Source: Gp1-AA133 sp963850425 (lineage in GTDB: Bacteria; Acidobacteriota; Terriglobia; Terriglobales; Acidobacteriaceae). From it: 64,000 nt of DNA. The stretch covers positions 310,001 through 374,000 of the forward strand of contig CAWKLF010000001.1 of NCBI GenBank assembly GCA_963850425.1, given 5' to 3'. The position numbers and the translations under genes are program-made. The notes beneath the pieces were generated by a model. It ran no database searches and was not told the origin of the DNA. It saw only the letters and a program-made list of their open reading frames with translations. Below are positions 50,916-61,202 of the stretch, piece by piece (within the stretch, counting starts at the first letter, position 1; each line of letters begins with the position of its first letter).

Positions 50916-52513
50916 TGGCAGTTGCAGCGATTCGACCCGAGCCCTCGCTTGATCCGGCTTGCGTTGCCCGCGTGATCCCCGGGCAAAGAGTGGCTAAGCC
51001 AAGACTACGGAAGGGTCCGCAAGCGGTTCTCGCGGATGGGAAGCCTCGGCCAGCAACCGAAGAAGATTCCCGGGCATTTCCGGTACGCGCGTTCGCAGAA
51101 TTTTTACTTCCAACCCCTTTCTCAGGAAGCGATCGTCATCGACTGTGCCCGGCACTGATCGCAGACTACGCGTGCGTTTTGGCCAGCTGGCTTGGCCTTG
51201 CCTTCCTACGGAGCATTGGGACCGCGGGTGTTTCAGTATTCCAATCGACAGATGAGGTTGTCCCTAACACGGGATGGCTGGGTACGGCCATGCTCTTCGC
51301 GCTCGTTATGACGCTGCTGGGATATTCGGAGGGTCTCTACCGGCAACTGCGCGGAAGCCTTACTTCGACTGTGATCCTGGCCAAGGCCGTTGCATGGACA
51401 ACGGTTCTGGTGGGCGCTTGTGTGCGACTGGTGGGAGCCTCGGAACCGCCGATTGGGTGGATAACGGGTTCTGCTTTGCTGAGCTTTAGTGCACTGGTTT
51501 TTTGGAGAGTTTGGTACTCGCACGCCAAGGGCGGCGGAAGAGAGGGGCCGACACGAAATGTGCTTGTGGTAGGTACCACAGCCGCAGCCCGGAAAGTAGT
51601 CACCCACATTCGCCAGCATCCTGAGTTGCGAAAAGCCGTGCGAGGCTCTCTGGTCGAGGACAGCGTTCTGACTCTCGGCCTGCCCTACCTTGGAACAAAG
51701 CTGGCAACGATGGCACGTACAGAATTCGTGGATGAAGTGATCCTGGCAGCGCCACTTCGACGGGAGGTTGCACAGACCGTGATTCGGGAAGCCCGGAGGA
51801 ATCATCTCGACGTGAAGGCAGTGCCGGACCTTTACGGATGCGACGTTCGCCAGCCAGGAATCGAAGACCTGGGATTCGGGCCGCTGCTTACGTTGCATGA
51901 GGAAACATTGCCGAGGGCTGGATTATTTCTGAAAAGACTTCTGGATGTAGTGCTGTCCGGGTGTGCCCTGCTTGTCACCGGACCATTGATGGCGGCGGTT
52001 GCTTGTCTGGTGAAGATCGATACGCCAGGACCAGCGCTTTACAGCGCACTGCGGGTGGGCAGGAAAGGAAAACGATTTCGGTGCCACAAGTTTCGGACGA
52101 TGGTGGTGAATGCCGGAGACTTCAAAGAAAACTTACGAAAACAAAATGGGCGCGAAGGGCCGACGTTCAAGATCGTCGGTGATCCGCGGATCACGCGAGT
52201 GGGCGGGTGGTTGCGGCGCTACAGCCTTGATGAACTCCCACAACTCTGGAACGTGCTCACGGGCGACATGAGCCTGGTGGGGCCGCGCCCGCACCCGCTC
52301 GACGATTTCGAGCGCTACGAACTGGAGCACTTGCGCCGCCTGGATGTAACGCCAGGAATTACTGGGCTGTGGCAGGTGACAGCGAGGCACAGCGCGTCCT
52401 TTCATATCAACATGGCACTTGATCTGGAATACATCGAGCGCTGGAGTCTGTGGATGGATCTGAAAATTCTGCTACGCACCATAGCGGTCGTTCTTCAGGG
52501 TACGGGCGCGTGA
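50915..52513 (+). CDS. Undecaprenyl-phosphate sugar phosphotransferase (WbaP/WcaJ-type)
   Basis: A 532-aa polyprenyl glycosylphosphotransferase that starts repeat-unit assembly by transferring a sugar-1-phosphate to undecaprenyl phosphate. Four N-terminal helices (about residues 85-195), a central Rossmann-like domain (RNVLVVGTTAAARKVVTHI), a further membrane segment (RLLDVVLSGCALLVTGPLMA) and the catalytic domain (HKFRTMVVNAG, LDELPQLWNVLTGDMSLVGP, RPHPLDDFERYE) are all present. GTG start at 50915. The 92 bases after the stop are not coding. Confidence 0.92.
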   Translation: MAVAAIRPEPSLDPACVARVIPGQRVAKPRLRKGPQAVLADGKPRPATEEDSRAFPVRAFAEFLLPTPFSGSDRHRLCPALIADYACVLASWLGLAFLRSIGTAGVSVFQSTDEVVPNTGWLGTAMLFALVMTLLGYSEGLYRQLRGSLTSTVILAKAVAWTTVLVGACVRLVGASEPPIGWITGSALLSFSALVFWRVWYSHAKGGGREGPTRNVLVVGTTAAARKVVTHIRQHPELRKAVRGSLVEDSVLTLGLPYLGTKLATMARTEFVDEVILAAPLRREVAQTVIREARRNHLDVKAVPDLYGCDVRQPGIEDLGFGPLLTLHEETLPRAGLFLKRLLDVVLSGCALLVTGPLMAAVACLVKIDTPGPALYSALRVGRKGKRFRCHKFRTMVVNAGDFKENLRKQNGREGPTFKIVGDPRITRVGGWLRRYSLDELPQLWNVLTGDMSLVGPRPHPLDDFERYELEHLRRLDVTPGITGLWQVTARHSASFHINMALDLEYIERWSLWMDLKILLRTIAVVLQGTGA

Positions 52514-52606
52514 CCACGGAGGCCGCGCTACGCGGACCACCCTGCCTGGAGTGCTCCACCAAGGAATCGCGCTGGTGGTTCGTTTGTCACGGTTGTTTTT
52601 GCGCCA

Positions 52607-53836
52607 TTGCAGGCAGCAATGGCCGCTCCTGCTGTCCTGTACATCGCAACGCTGACAGTGTTTCTGTTTCGCCCCCCCGCTCTCGAATTTCATTTTGTCG
52701 ACCGGATCGCGTTTGGTCTCCTCGTTTCAGTCGTGGGTCTGCGTGCAGTGGTCTTGCGACAGTCTCTGCCGCGAAGCGGTTTGACCTGGCCGATGGCCTG
52801 CCTTGCGGTGCTGGCGATCGCCGGAATGGTTCACCACTCGTCAGAGGTGAGCACCTGGAGCGTGCTGGCGGCGAAATTCTTTGTACCGTTCGTTTTGTTC
52901 CAGATCGCGGGCCTGGTGTTTCGGGATGCGCGCTCTCTTCGTTGGCTGGAGCGATATTTTCTGCTTGTGTTGGCGTACCTGAGCTTTGTCTCGGTTGCCC
53001 ACCTTGTGGGTGCATACGAGTTGGTGTTTCCGCCATTCATCCTTAATGAAAGCATCGGCATCCACGCGGATCGTGCGCGGGGGCCTTTCCTGCAGGCGGT
53101 TGCCAACGGGGTAACGATCAACATGCTCGCGCTGATCGCAATTGATTGCTATCGCAGAAGGAGTCTGCGAGGCGTTGCCGGGTTCGTACTCCTGGCTTCC
53201 CTGCCGTTGGCTATTGTGGGTACGAAAACGCGCGGAGTGTGGCTTTCGTTCGCGGTGTCGGTAATGTGGTTGCTCTCGAAGGTAGGCGAAAAGAGGCTTC
53301 GTCGAGCGGCGGTGGGCTTAGGGATTGTCGGGGCGCTTGCCATTCTGGCAGCCACCGAATTTGGCGATGGCGGACGCGCTTTGCTGGACCGGCTGCAGGA
53401 AAATAGCGCTGTTGAGTTCCGCACGGCGGCCTATCGCGCGGGTTGGGAGATGTTTTTGGAGCGACCGCTACTCGGATGGGGGACGCAGGACCTGCAGATC
53501 GAGCTTGCGCGAAGAATCAGCGGGTTTCGAGGCGACGCGTTCGCGGTACACAACACCTATCTCGATGTGCTTCTCGAGCAGGGCGCCGTGGGGCTTGGAC
53601 TGTACCTGTGGTTGGTTGTGGCGTTGTTCCGACTAGGAAGAAATGGGACACAGGATTCGGAAGCTTTAGTCACCTCGATTCGCAATGTGTGGCCGCTGCT
53701 GCTGGCGGTGTATCTCGTCAACGCGACCTTTGTGGTGATGAACTATCAGTTTGTGAACGGTTTGTTGTTCACGTGTGCGGGCATCCTGGCGGTGCATCGC
53801 TCAACAACAGGTCTGCGGCTCTCGAGGCTGCGATGA
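52607..53836 (+). CDS. O-antigen ligase/polymerase family protein (Wzy/WaaL)
   Basis: A 409-aa protein with about 10-12 helices. The Wzy_C signature appears as VGTKTRGVWLSFAVSVMW, the large loop with RPLLGWGTQDLQ and the exit helix AVHNTYLDVLLEQGAVGLGL. It would polymerise or ligate the repeat units in the periplasm. Start is TTG 52607 or ATG 52619; both are weak. Its stop overlaps the ATG of the flippase gene (ATGA). Confidence 0.88.
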   Translation: MQAAMAAPAVLYIATLTVFLFRPPALEFHFVDRIAFGLLVSVVGLRAVVLRQSLPRSGLTWPMACLAVLAIAGMVHHSSEVSTWSVLAAKFFVPFVLFQIAGLVFRDARSLRWLERYFLLVLAYLSFVSVAHLVGAYELVFPPFILNESIGIHADRARGPFLQAVANGVTINMLALIAIDCYRRRSLRGVAGFVLLASLPLAIVGTKTRGVWLSFAVSVMWLLSKVGEKRLRRAAVGLGIVGALAILAATEFGDGGRALLDRLQENSAVEFRTAAYRAGWEMFLERPLLGWGTQDLQIELARRISGFRGDAFAVHNTYLDVLLEQGAVGLGLYLWLVVALFRLGRNGTQDSEALVTSIRNVWPLLLAVYLVNATFVVMNYQFVNGLLFTCAGILAVHRSTTGLRLSRLR

Positions 53837-55371
53837 ATTTGCACACACGGCATACTGCGATTCTGCAACCTAAAGACGGTGCGACGGCCTTCGCGGTCAA
53901 CCAGATCTCATCGCCAGGCAGTAACCCCGACCTGACGATACTTACGACCAGAGGTGGCCTGTATTTGGGCGTCCGGTATGGGCTTGGCATCGTCGTAAGC
54001 TTCGTGAACATGCTGGTCCTGACCCGGTGGATTGGGCCACATGCTTACGGAATTTTCGTGACCGCTCTGGGACTGTCTGCTTTCTTAGCGGCGCTCACGC
54101 GGGGGGGAATCGACACCTACCTCGTACGCGCGGAACCTCCACCAGACTCACATTCCTACGACATCGCAAACACGCTAGTCGTGGGATTTTCAATCGTACT
54201 CATGGCGGCTGGGGCTGCGGCTGCCCCACTGCTTACGAAGTGGTACGGGAGCTCTGAATTTGTAGCACCATTCATCGTCACGCTGCTCACTGTGCCACTC
54301 GTTGGACTCGCCGGGCCAGCGACGGCAAAACTGGAACGTGATCTTAATTTTCGGGCGGTGGCGGGTATCGAATTGGGAGGGCAGATTCTCGCACTAGCCG
54401 TCGGGGTGGGGTTGGCCTGGTGGGGATGTGGAGTATGGTCCCCCGTTGCGGGATTGCTGGCTTGGCAGATGTGGGCAGCGGCGGGGGCACTGCGAGCGGC
54501 GCGCCTGACGCCGCGCTTTCGATTCGACGCGACCGAGGCGCGCAGAATGCTTTCATTTGGATTGGGATACAGCGCGTCGCTTCGCATATGGCAGATGCGG
54601 AGCCTGGTGAATCCATTGATTGTGGGCCGCTTCGCAGGTGCCGAGGGAGTGGCCTTTGTGGCACTGGCAATCCGCTTCGCTGAGGGACTGGGATTTGTGC
54701 GCAATGCCGCAGGACGGCTGGCGATTGCGACATTATCCCGCCTGCAACACGATCGGCACCGCTTTCAGTCGGCACTGGAGAACGCACTGAAGATTCAGGT
54801 GTGGTCTCTGGGGCTGATGCTGTCGGCTTTCGCATTGATTGCTCCCGTGATCCTTCCGCGAATGCTCGGTGCGCGCTGGATGCCCAGTTTAAGGATTTAT
54901 CCCTTCATTGCGGCAGGAGTGCTGGTGAATTCGCTGTACAACCTGCAGGCATCCGCGCTCTACGTCGCGGGCCGGCAGTGGCTGGTCACGCGGGCATATG
55001 CGTTACACGTCATGCTACTGGCAGCGGGAACGCTTCTTCTGCTGCCCGAGCTCGGAATTGCCGGTTATGGATGGGCCGAAATTGCAGCCTGCGGGGGATA
55101 CGTACTTCTGCACGCTGGTGGAAGACAATTTGCGCGGGTGTCATACGGGCACCTGGGATGGCTGGCTTTTGTCTTTCTACTGCCGCCTTTTGTGCTGCTC
55201 GCCGGCGGAGTCTGGGCATTCGCGTTATGGATTCCCCTGGTTGTACTTCTGGTCGGAAAGGCTGGACAAATCGCAGCGAGCGACCGTGTTCCTTTCCGAA
55301 ATTCGCATTCTCCGTCGATCGATTTGGCTGTCGCGTTGATTTCGTCCAAATATACCGGCACTGAAACGTAG
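53833..55371 (+). CDS. Polysaccharide flippase (Wzx/MOP family)
   Basis: A 512-aa integral membrane protein with about 12-14 helices in the MOP fold. It moves lipid-linked repeat units across the inner membrane. Motifs: RYGLGIVVSFVNMLVLTRWI, GPHAYGIFVTALGLSAF, and the mid-protein segment with GFVRNAAGRLAIATLSRL. The first 40 residues are polar. ATG 53833 overlaps the ligase stop. Confidence 0.88.
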   Translation: MNLHTRHTAILQPKDGATAFAVNQISSPGSNPDLTILTTRGGLYLGVRYGLGIVVSFVNMLVLTRWIGPHAYGIFVTALGLSAFLAALTRGGIDTYLVRAEPPPDSHSYDIANTLVVGFSIVLMAAGAAAAPLLTKWYGSSEFVAPFIVTLLTVPLVGLAGPATAKLERDLNFRAVAGIELGGQILALAVGVGLAWWGCGVWSPVAGLLAWQMWAAAGALRAARLTPRFRFDATEARRMLSFGLGYSASLRIWQMRSLVNPLIVGRFAGAEGVAFVALAIRFAEGLGFVRNAAGRLAIATLSRLQHDRHRFQSALENALKIQVWSLGLMLSAFALIAPVILPRMLGARWMPSLRIYPFIAAGVLVNSLYNLQASALYVAGRQWLVTRAYALHVMLLAAGTLLLLPELGIAGYGWAEIAACGGYVLLHAGGRQFARVSYGHLGWLAFVFLLPPFVLLAGGVWAFALWIPLVVLLVGKAGQIAASDRVPFRNSHSPSIDLAVALISSKYTGTET

Positions 55372-55379
55372 GCACCTTG

Positions 55380-56645
55380 GTGAGAGTCGCTTACATCACG
55401 AATCAGTTTCCTGCATCGGTGGAATGGTACGTCGTAGATGAGATTCTGGAACTGCGAAAACGCGGGGTTAAGGTCATCTCGTGCAGTGCCCGCAAGGTAA
55501 GTCCAGAAAGTCTTCCCCCGGAGCTTCAGGATCTGGCTGGTCAAACAATCTCTCTGCAGCCGCTCCGCTGGATGGTCCTGCTTCTCGCGCTTTGGATGTG
55601 TGCGTCGAAATTTGCCGTCATCCGCGATCTGCTTGAGCGCGGCGTAGTCCGAAGTAGTGAGCCATGGACACGGCGCATAGGCGTCTTAGCTCATACCTTG
55701 CTGGGGGCGTATTACGCGCTGCTGCTGCGAGATCACGACGTGCGGCATATTCACGTGCACCACGGTTATTTCTCTTCGTGGATTGCGATGGTCGCGGCGC
55801 GGTTCCTCAACATCTCGTTCAGCATGACATTGCACGGATCCGACCTGCTGGTGCATCACACGCACATGGACACAAAATTGTCTGCCTGCAATTTCTGCCT
55901 GACCGTGTCGCAATTCAACCGGCGACATATTCTCGCGCACTACCCGAGTGTGGACTCACGGAAAATCCTGCTGCGACGGATGGGAGTGGACGTTCCTGCG
56001 CCGATGATTTCTTGTCTCAGTAACTCCGAAAAGATTCCTGTTCTGCTTGCAGTCGGGCGTTTGCACCCTGTGAAGGATCATGTGTTCCTGCTGCGGGCGT
56101 GTTACCTGCTACGGGAATGCGGTTTGCGATTTCAATGTCTGATTGTCGGGGACGGGCCGGAACGGTCAAAGCTTCAATTTCTCATTCACGAACTCAAGAT
56201 TGAAGACGTCGCCACCTTAGTGGGGTACGTTCCGCACAACAAGGTATCTGACTATTACCGAAATGCCGATGTAGTTGTGCTCACCAGTCGAAGCGAGGGC
56301 ATTCCTTTGGTTCTGATGGAAGCCATGGCCCACGAGACGATCGTGCTTGCGCCCGCCATTACCGGCATTCCGGAGCTCGTGATTGAGGGCAAAACCGGAT
56401 TTCTTTACGAACCGGGTTCGCTCGAGGACTTCGCCTGGCGCATTGAGCAGATTCTTAAATCATTGAACGCGCTTACTTGGGTGCGGCGGTCGGCGAGAGA
56501 ACACGTGCGCTCGCACTTTGAAAGGCAAGCGAATCTCGCGCAGTTCGCGGATTTGTTCCTGCAAAAGGTTGAACGCGGCGAGGGGAGTCCTGTCGATGAA
56601 AATTCTCTATTGCAACAAGTACAACTTTCCCTTCAGCGGTACTGA
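55380..56645 (+). CDS. GT4-family glycosyltransferase
   Basis: A 421-aa cytosolic glycosyltransferase with a GT-B fold. The first half (VAYITNQFPASVEWYVVDEI, HGYFSSWIAMVAARFLNI) binds acceptor; the second half has LAVGRLHPVKDHVFLL, LIVGDGPERSKLQFL, NADVVVLTSRSEGIPLVLME and TGIPELVIEGKTGFLYEPG, the nucleotide-sugar site. Sugar specificity is unknown. GTG 55380 is taken; TTG 55377 is adjacent. Its end overlaps the next gene by 50 bases. Confidence 0.9.
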   Translation: MRVAYITNQFPASVEWYVVDEILELRKRGVKVISCSARKVSPESLPPELQDLAGQTISLQPLRWMVLLLALWMCASKFAVIRDLLERGVVRSSEPWTRRIGVLAHTLLGAYYALLLRDHDVRHIHVHHGYFSSWIAMVAARFLNISFSMTLHGSDLLVHHTHMDTKLSACNFCLTVSQFNRRHILAHYPSVDSRKILLRRMGVDVPAPMISCLSNSEKIPVLLAVGRLHPVKDHVFLLRACYLLRECGLRFQCLIVGDGPERSKLQFLIHELKIEDVATLVGYVPHNKVSDYYRNADVVVLTSRSEGIPLVLMEAMAHETIVLAPAITGIPELVIEGKTGFLYEPGSLEDFAWRIEQILKSLNALTWVRRSAREHVRSHFERQANLAQFADLFLQKVERGEGSPVDENSLLQQVQLSLQRY

Positions 56646-59031
56646 GATCTACCTGTTCGACCTCATGAACATGATGCAAGAGCAAGGGCACGAAGTGGCC
56701 TTGTTCTCGATGCGTGACCCGCGGGGCAAGCCAACTGCGTTTGATGATTACTTCGTCCCGCACACAGACTTCAAAGACGCAAATCACTCTTTACTGCGGC
56801 GTGCCGGTCTGGCCGGCCATGCCATCTATTCGCGGGACGCGCGGCGCCGGCTCAGAGGGTTGATTGACGAATTTCGTCCGGATGTGGCGCATGTACGCAA
56901 CATCTACCACCACCTTTCCCCTTCTATCTTCTGGGAGCTTAAGCGACGCGGAGTGCCCGTTCTTTATCATTTGAACGATTTCAAGTTGCTGTGCCCGAGT
57001 TACAACCTCACCAGCAAAGGAAAAGCGTGCGAGCGCTGCGGGAATGGCCAGTTCTGGAGGATGGTTTCAGAGGGCTGCTATCACGGAGGCCGGGCCAGCA
57101 GCGCCGTGCTTGCCGCAGAAGCATACCTGCATCGCTGGCTGGGGACCTACCCTGAGTGCGTTGATCGTTTCCTGGCGCCGAGCGAATTTGTGCGCAGCAA
57201 GCTGATGGAAAATGGTTGGAACGGCGATCGGATCGAGGTGTTGTCGCACTTCCAAAAAGTACCCGAGGAGGCGCCGTCGTCGCCCGGCGAAAACGCCTCA
57301 ATCCTATACTTCGGACGACTATCCGCCGAGAAGGGCGTAGAAGATTTGCTGCACGCGATGACCCAGGTGCCCGGGGTCCGCCTGGTAATCGCGGGGGAGG
57401 GTCCGGAGCGCATGAGTCTCGAAACACTAGCGCGGGACCTGAAACTCAAGAATGTGGAATTCGTGGGTCACTTGCAACGCGAGGACGTTGAACTACAAAT
57501 CCGCAAGGCGCGATTCGCCGTCTTACCATCCCATGCTTACGAGACGCTCGGCAAAACGATACTGGAGTCCTATGCGCAGGGACGAGCGGTCGTCGCATCT
57601 GATTTGGGGTCACGGCGGGAGTTCGTCAGGCACGGTGAAACTGGACTGCTCTACCCGGTGGGAAACGTCGAGCAACTGGCTGGGGCGTTGCGGTTTCTGT
57701 GTGCGCATCCAGAAAAGGCCGAGATGATGGGAGTAGCCGGCCGGGAATTCGTAAGAATCAGTCACTCGCCTGCCGTTCATTATCAGGCAATGATCCGAGT
57801 GTACAAATCGCTGATCGCTTCGAAGCAGCATCCCGTATCAGAAATACGAGGTAGGCGAGCGCTGTCAGCTCCCTCGGGAAAGGGGCGATTGCGAATTGCC
57901 TTTATCGGAGGCCGGGGCGTGATCGGGAAATACAGCGGCATCGAGGGATACTATGAGGAAGTTGGGCAACGACTGGCAGCGGCCGGCCACGAAGTCACCA
58001 TATATTGCCGCAACCGCTTTACTCCTCCCCAGAAGAATCATAACGGCATGCGATTGGTGCGGCTGCCGGCGCCGCGGTCCAAACACTTCGAGACTTTCTT
58101 CCACACACTTTTGAGTTCGATTCACGCCTTATCGCAGCGGTATGACATCGTGCACTATCACACGCTTGGCCCGGCGCTGTTTTCGTTTATTCCGCACCTG
58201 GCCGGCCAGAAGACTGCTGTCACGGTGCAAGGTCTGGATTGGCAGCGCAAGAAGTGGGGACGCTTTGCATCCGCTGTACTACGCTTTGGAGATTACGCCG
58301 CCATTCGTTTTCCCGATCAGACGATGGTCGTATCGAGAACCCTCCGAGCCTATTACCGCAAGCGATATGCGGCTCACACGCGGTATGTGGCGAACGGTAC
58401 GGTCTTGCGCGAAAAGAGGCAGACTGGCGGAATTCGCGAGCATGGACTTGAGTCCGGAAAATATATTTTGTTTTTGGGAAGATTCTCCCCGGAAAAGAAT
58501 TGTCATCTGCTGGTCGAAGCTTTCGAACAGCTCGACACCACCGTAAAGCTGGTGCTTGCGGGCGGAGGTCTTACCCTGGATCCCTACGCCCGCGAACTTC
58601 GCCAGCACGCGAGCAATCGCATACTCATGCTTGACTACGTTTCTGGCGATGCTTTCGACGAACTGCTGACCAATGCCATGCTATTTGTGCTGCCTTCCGA
58701 CCTCGAGGGGCTGTCTTTGGCCCTTCTGGAGGCGATGGGAGCCGGGCTGTGCGTCCTGGTGAGCGACATTCCGGAAAATCGCGAACTGATGGAAGGTGCC
58801 GGCTTTACCTTTCGGTCCGGTGACGTAGCAGACTTAAAACGAATGCTCGAACTTCTGCTGCGCACAGCTTCTTTGCGCACGGCCACCGGGCGCGCCGCGA
58901 GAAAACGCATCGAAGAACATTACTTGTGGCCCAGCATTACGAAGGAAATTGAAGACGCTTACCATGAGATGCTGGGCATGCATCCGGACGAGGGCTCGCC
59001 GGCAGAACATGTGCGCAAGGCGGCTGCATAA
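56596..59031 (+). CDS. Fusion of two GT4-family glycosyltransferase domains
   Basis: An 811-aa protein. The first GT-B unit (about residues 1-415) opens with MKILYCNKYNFPFSGTEIYL, has a Cys-rich loop (CERCGNGQFWRMVSEGC) and LVIAGEGPERMSLE, SHAYETLGKTILES. The second (about 428-800) opens with RIAFIGGRGVIGKYSGIEGYYEE, a DUF1972-like entry, and has LVLAGGGLTLDPYARE and DLEGLSLALLEAMGAG. The two probably add consecutive sugars of one repeat unit. ATG 56596; the frame is open earlier inside the preceding gene. Confidence 0.9.
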   Translation: MKILYCNKYNFPFSGTEIYLFDLMNMMQEQGHEVALFSMRDPRGKPTAFDDYFVPHTDFKDANHSLLRRAGLAGHAIYSRDARRRLRGLIDEFRPDVAHVRNIYHHLSPSIFWELKRRGVPVLYHLNDFKLLCPSYNLTSKGKACERCGNGQFWRMVSEGCYHGGRASSAVLAAEAYLHRWLGTYPECVDRFLAPSEFVRSKLMENGWNGDRIEVLSHFQKVPEEAPSSPGENASILYFGRLSAEKGVEDLLHAMTQVPGVRLVIAGEGPERMSLETLARDLKLKNVEFVGHLQREDVELQIRKARFAVLPSHAYETLGKTILESYAQGRAVVASDLGSRREFVRHGETGLLYPVGNVEQLAGALRFLCAHPEKAEMMGVAGREFVRISHSPAVHYQAMIRVYKSLIASKQHPVSEIRGRRALSAPSGKGRLRIAFIGGRGVIGKYSGIEGYYEEVGQRLAAAGHEVTIYCRNRFTPPQKNHNGMRLVRLPAPRSKHFETFFHTLLSSIHALSQRYDIVHYHTLGPALFSFIPHLAGQKTAVTVQGLDWQRKKWGRFASAVLRFGDYAAIRFPDQTMVVSRTLRAYYRKRYAAHTRYVANGTVLREKRQTGGIREHGLESGKYILFLGRFSPEKNCHLLVEAFEQLDTTVKLVLAGGGLTLDPYARELRQHASNRILMLDYVSGDAFDELLTNAMLFVLPSDLEGLSLALLEAMGAGLCVLVSDIPENRELMEGAGFTFRSGDVADLKRMLELLLRTASLRTATGRAARKRIEEHYLWPSITKEIEDAYHEMLGMHPDEGSPAEHVRKAAA

Positions 59032-59163
59032 CCGCCGCTGCTTCCAATCGCGACGTCCCGCGGCTGTTATCAATTACAATCACGGTTAGTGGACGAAATC
59101 GGCCCGAAGATCGAACGATCCCGGGCCTTGGAGTCCTTGCCCAGAAAGGCTGGCTTCATCATC

Positions 59164-60255
59164 ATGGAAAACACAATCCTGGTGACGGGAGGAGCGGGAT
59201 TTATAGGTTCCAACTTCATCCTGCACTGGATCGAGCGCGAAAACAGCCGAGTGGTAAATCTGGACAAGCTTACTTACGCCGGCAATCCGCGAAATCTCGA
59301 GCGAATATTTTCCAATCCACGTTATTCATTTGTGCAAGGCGACATCGGCGACCGCAAGCTGGTCGCGGAATGCCTACACTCCCACAGGCCAAAGGCCATC
59401 GTACATTTTGCGGCTGAGAGCCACGTGGACCGGTCGATCCTGGGTCCGGATGACTTCATTCGCACCAATGTTACCGGCACGTTCAGCTTGCTCGAGGAGT
59501 CACGCGGGTACTGGTCCAACCTGCAAGCGAGCGATCAAAGCGCGTTTCGATTTCTGCAGGTTTCAACCGACGAAGTGTACGGATCGCTGGCCGCTGAGGA
59601 TCCGGCTTTCACCGAGGCCACGGCCTACGCTCCGAACAGTCCGTACTCCGCTTCGAAAGCGGCCGCAGACCACCTGGTGCGCGCTTACTGCCACACCTAT
59701 CGCTTGCCTACCCTGACCACCAATTGCTCCAACAATTACGGGCCATTGCAATTTCCGGAGAAGCTTATTCCGCTCATTATATTGAACGCTCGAGCGGGGA
59801 AACCTCTGCCCATTTACGGAGATGGGAAAAATGTGCGTGACTGGCTGTACGTGGGCGACCATTGCGACGCGCTGCGCACTGTTCTAGCCCGGGGTCAAGC
59901 CGGATCAACCTACAACATTGGCGGATGGAACGAGAAAGCGAACATCGAAATCGTCGAGACCATCTGTTCGCTGCTCGACGAATTCTGCCCGAAGGATCCG
60001 GTGGTACCGCATAAAAGCCTGATCAGCTTTGTAACCGATCGACCAGGACACGACCGGCGCTACGCGATTGATGCGCGCAAGATTGCCAACGAGTTGAACT
60101 GGCATCCGCGCGAAACGTTCGAGAGTGGAATCCGCAAGACCATTTTCTGGTATCTCGAGAACGACCAGTGGACGAAAGAAGTGACTAGCGGCGCTTATCG
60201 GCAGTGGATGGAGAAACAGTACTCCACTCGCGGCGAAACTTCGTCGCGGGCATAA
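59164..60255 (+). CDS. rfbB: dTDP-glucose 4,6-dehydratase
   Basis: A 363-aa short-chain dehydrogenase-type enzyme, second step of dTDP-L-rhamnose synthesis. The NAD-binding GGAGFIGSN lies at residues 9-17; STDEVYGSLA and the catalytic YSASK (in PNSPYSASKAAADH) follow, with GDGKNVRDWLYVGDHCDAL near the substrate site. The ATG at 59164 matches family starts; a GTG at 59089 is in frame but adds a non-homologous head. Confidence 0.96.
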   Translation: MENTILVTGGAGFIGSNFILHWIERENSRVVNLDKLTYAGNPRNLERIFSNPRYSFVQGDIGDRKLVAECLHSHRPKAIVHFAAESHVDRSILGPDDFIRTNVTGTFSLLEESRGYWSNLQASDQSAFRFLQVSTDEVYGSLAAEDPAFTEATAYAPNSPYSASKAAADHLVRAYCHTYRLPTLTTNCSNNYGPLQFPEKLIPLIILNARAGKPLPIYGDGKNVRDWLYVGDHCDALRTVLARGQAGSTYNIGGWNEKANIEIVETICSLLDEFCPKDPVVPHKSLISFVTDRPGHDRRYAIDARKIANELNWHPRETFESGIRKTIFWYLENDQWTKEVTSGAYRQWMEKQYSTRGETSSRA

Positions 60256-60277
60256 GGGAGAAGAGGAACCGGCGTGC

Positions 60278-61183
60278 ATGATGGCAACAACTGCTGAGAG
60301 CAGTTCACAATACAAGGGAATTATTCTGGCCGGCGGCTCCGGCACCCGGCTGTATCCCGTCACTCAGGGAACCTGCAAGAGCCTGTTGCCGATTTACAAC
60401 AAGCCGATGGTCTACTATCCCCTGTGCACGCTGATGCTGGCGGGGATTCGCGACATCCTCATCATTTCGACCCCCGACGATACTCCCAGGTTTGAGCAGC
60501 TGTTGGGGGATGGACATCAATACGGCATTCACATCGAGTACGCCGTACAGGCGAAGCCAGAAGGCATTGCGCAGTCGTTTCTGGTGGGCGAGCGGTTTAT
60601 TGGGTCAAGTCCCTGCGCGCTGGTGCTTGGCGACAACATCTTTTATGGGCATGATCTGGCGAAGGACCTGCGTGCGGCGACCCAGAAGGCTGACGGCGCA
60701 AGGGTGTTTGCCTACCCGGTGTTTGATCCGGAGCGTTACGGAGTGGTGGAGTTCGATCATACGGGACGAGCCCTGAGCGTGGAAGAGAAACCGAAGAACC
60801 CGAAGTCGCGCTACGCGATCACGGGACTGTATTTCTATGATAACGCGGTAGTGCGGGTCGCAAAATCTCTGAAGCCTTCGGCGCGCGGTGAGCTTGAGAT
60901 CACCGACGTCAATAAAACGTACCTGGAACGAGGCCAACTCGAAGTGATCGTGATGGGGCGAGGCATGGCCTGGTTGGACACGGGCACGCACGAATCTCTA
61001 ATGGATGCGGCTCTCTATATTCAAGCCATCGAAAAACGCCAGGGCTTGATGGTCGCCTGTCCAGAGGAAATCGCGTACCGCTCAGGGTACATCACGGCGG
61101 ATCAACTGGAGGCCGCCGGCCGGTCCATGAAGAACGGATACGGCGAATACCTCCTCTTGCTCCTGCGCGACAAAGTGTTTTAA
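60278..61183 (+). CDS. rfbA: Glucose-1-phosphate thymidylyltransferase
   Basis: A 301-aa nucleotidyltransferase, first step of dTDP-L-rhamnose synthesis (glucose-1-phosphate + dTTP). GIILAGGSGTRLYPVTQGTC is the pyrophosphorylase signature; LLPIYNKPMVYYPL and ALVLGDNIFYGHDL follow. ATG 60278, with a second ATG one codon on. Follows rfbB by 22 bases. Confidence 0.97.
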   Translation: MMATTAESSSQYKGIILAGGSGTRLYPVTQGTCKSLLPIYNKPMVYYPLCTLMLAGIRDILIISTPDDTPRFEQLLGDGHQYGIHIEYAVQAKPEGIAQSFLVGERFIGSSPCALVLGDNIFYGHDLAKDLRAATQKADGARVFAYPVFDPERYGVVEFDHTGRALSVEEKPKNPKSRYAITGLYFYDNAVVRVAKSLKPSARGELEITDVNKTYLERGQLEVIVMGRGMAWLDTGTHESLMDAALYIQAIEKRQGLMVACPEEIAYRSGYITADQLEAAGRSMKNGYGEYLLLLLRDKVF

Positions 61184-61202
61184 GCGTTCGGAAAGCCATC
61201 GC

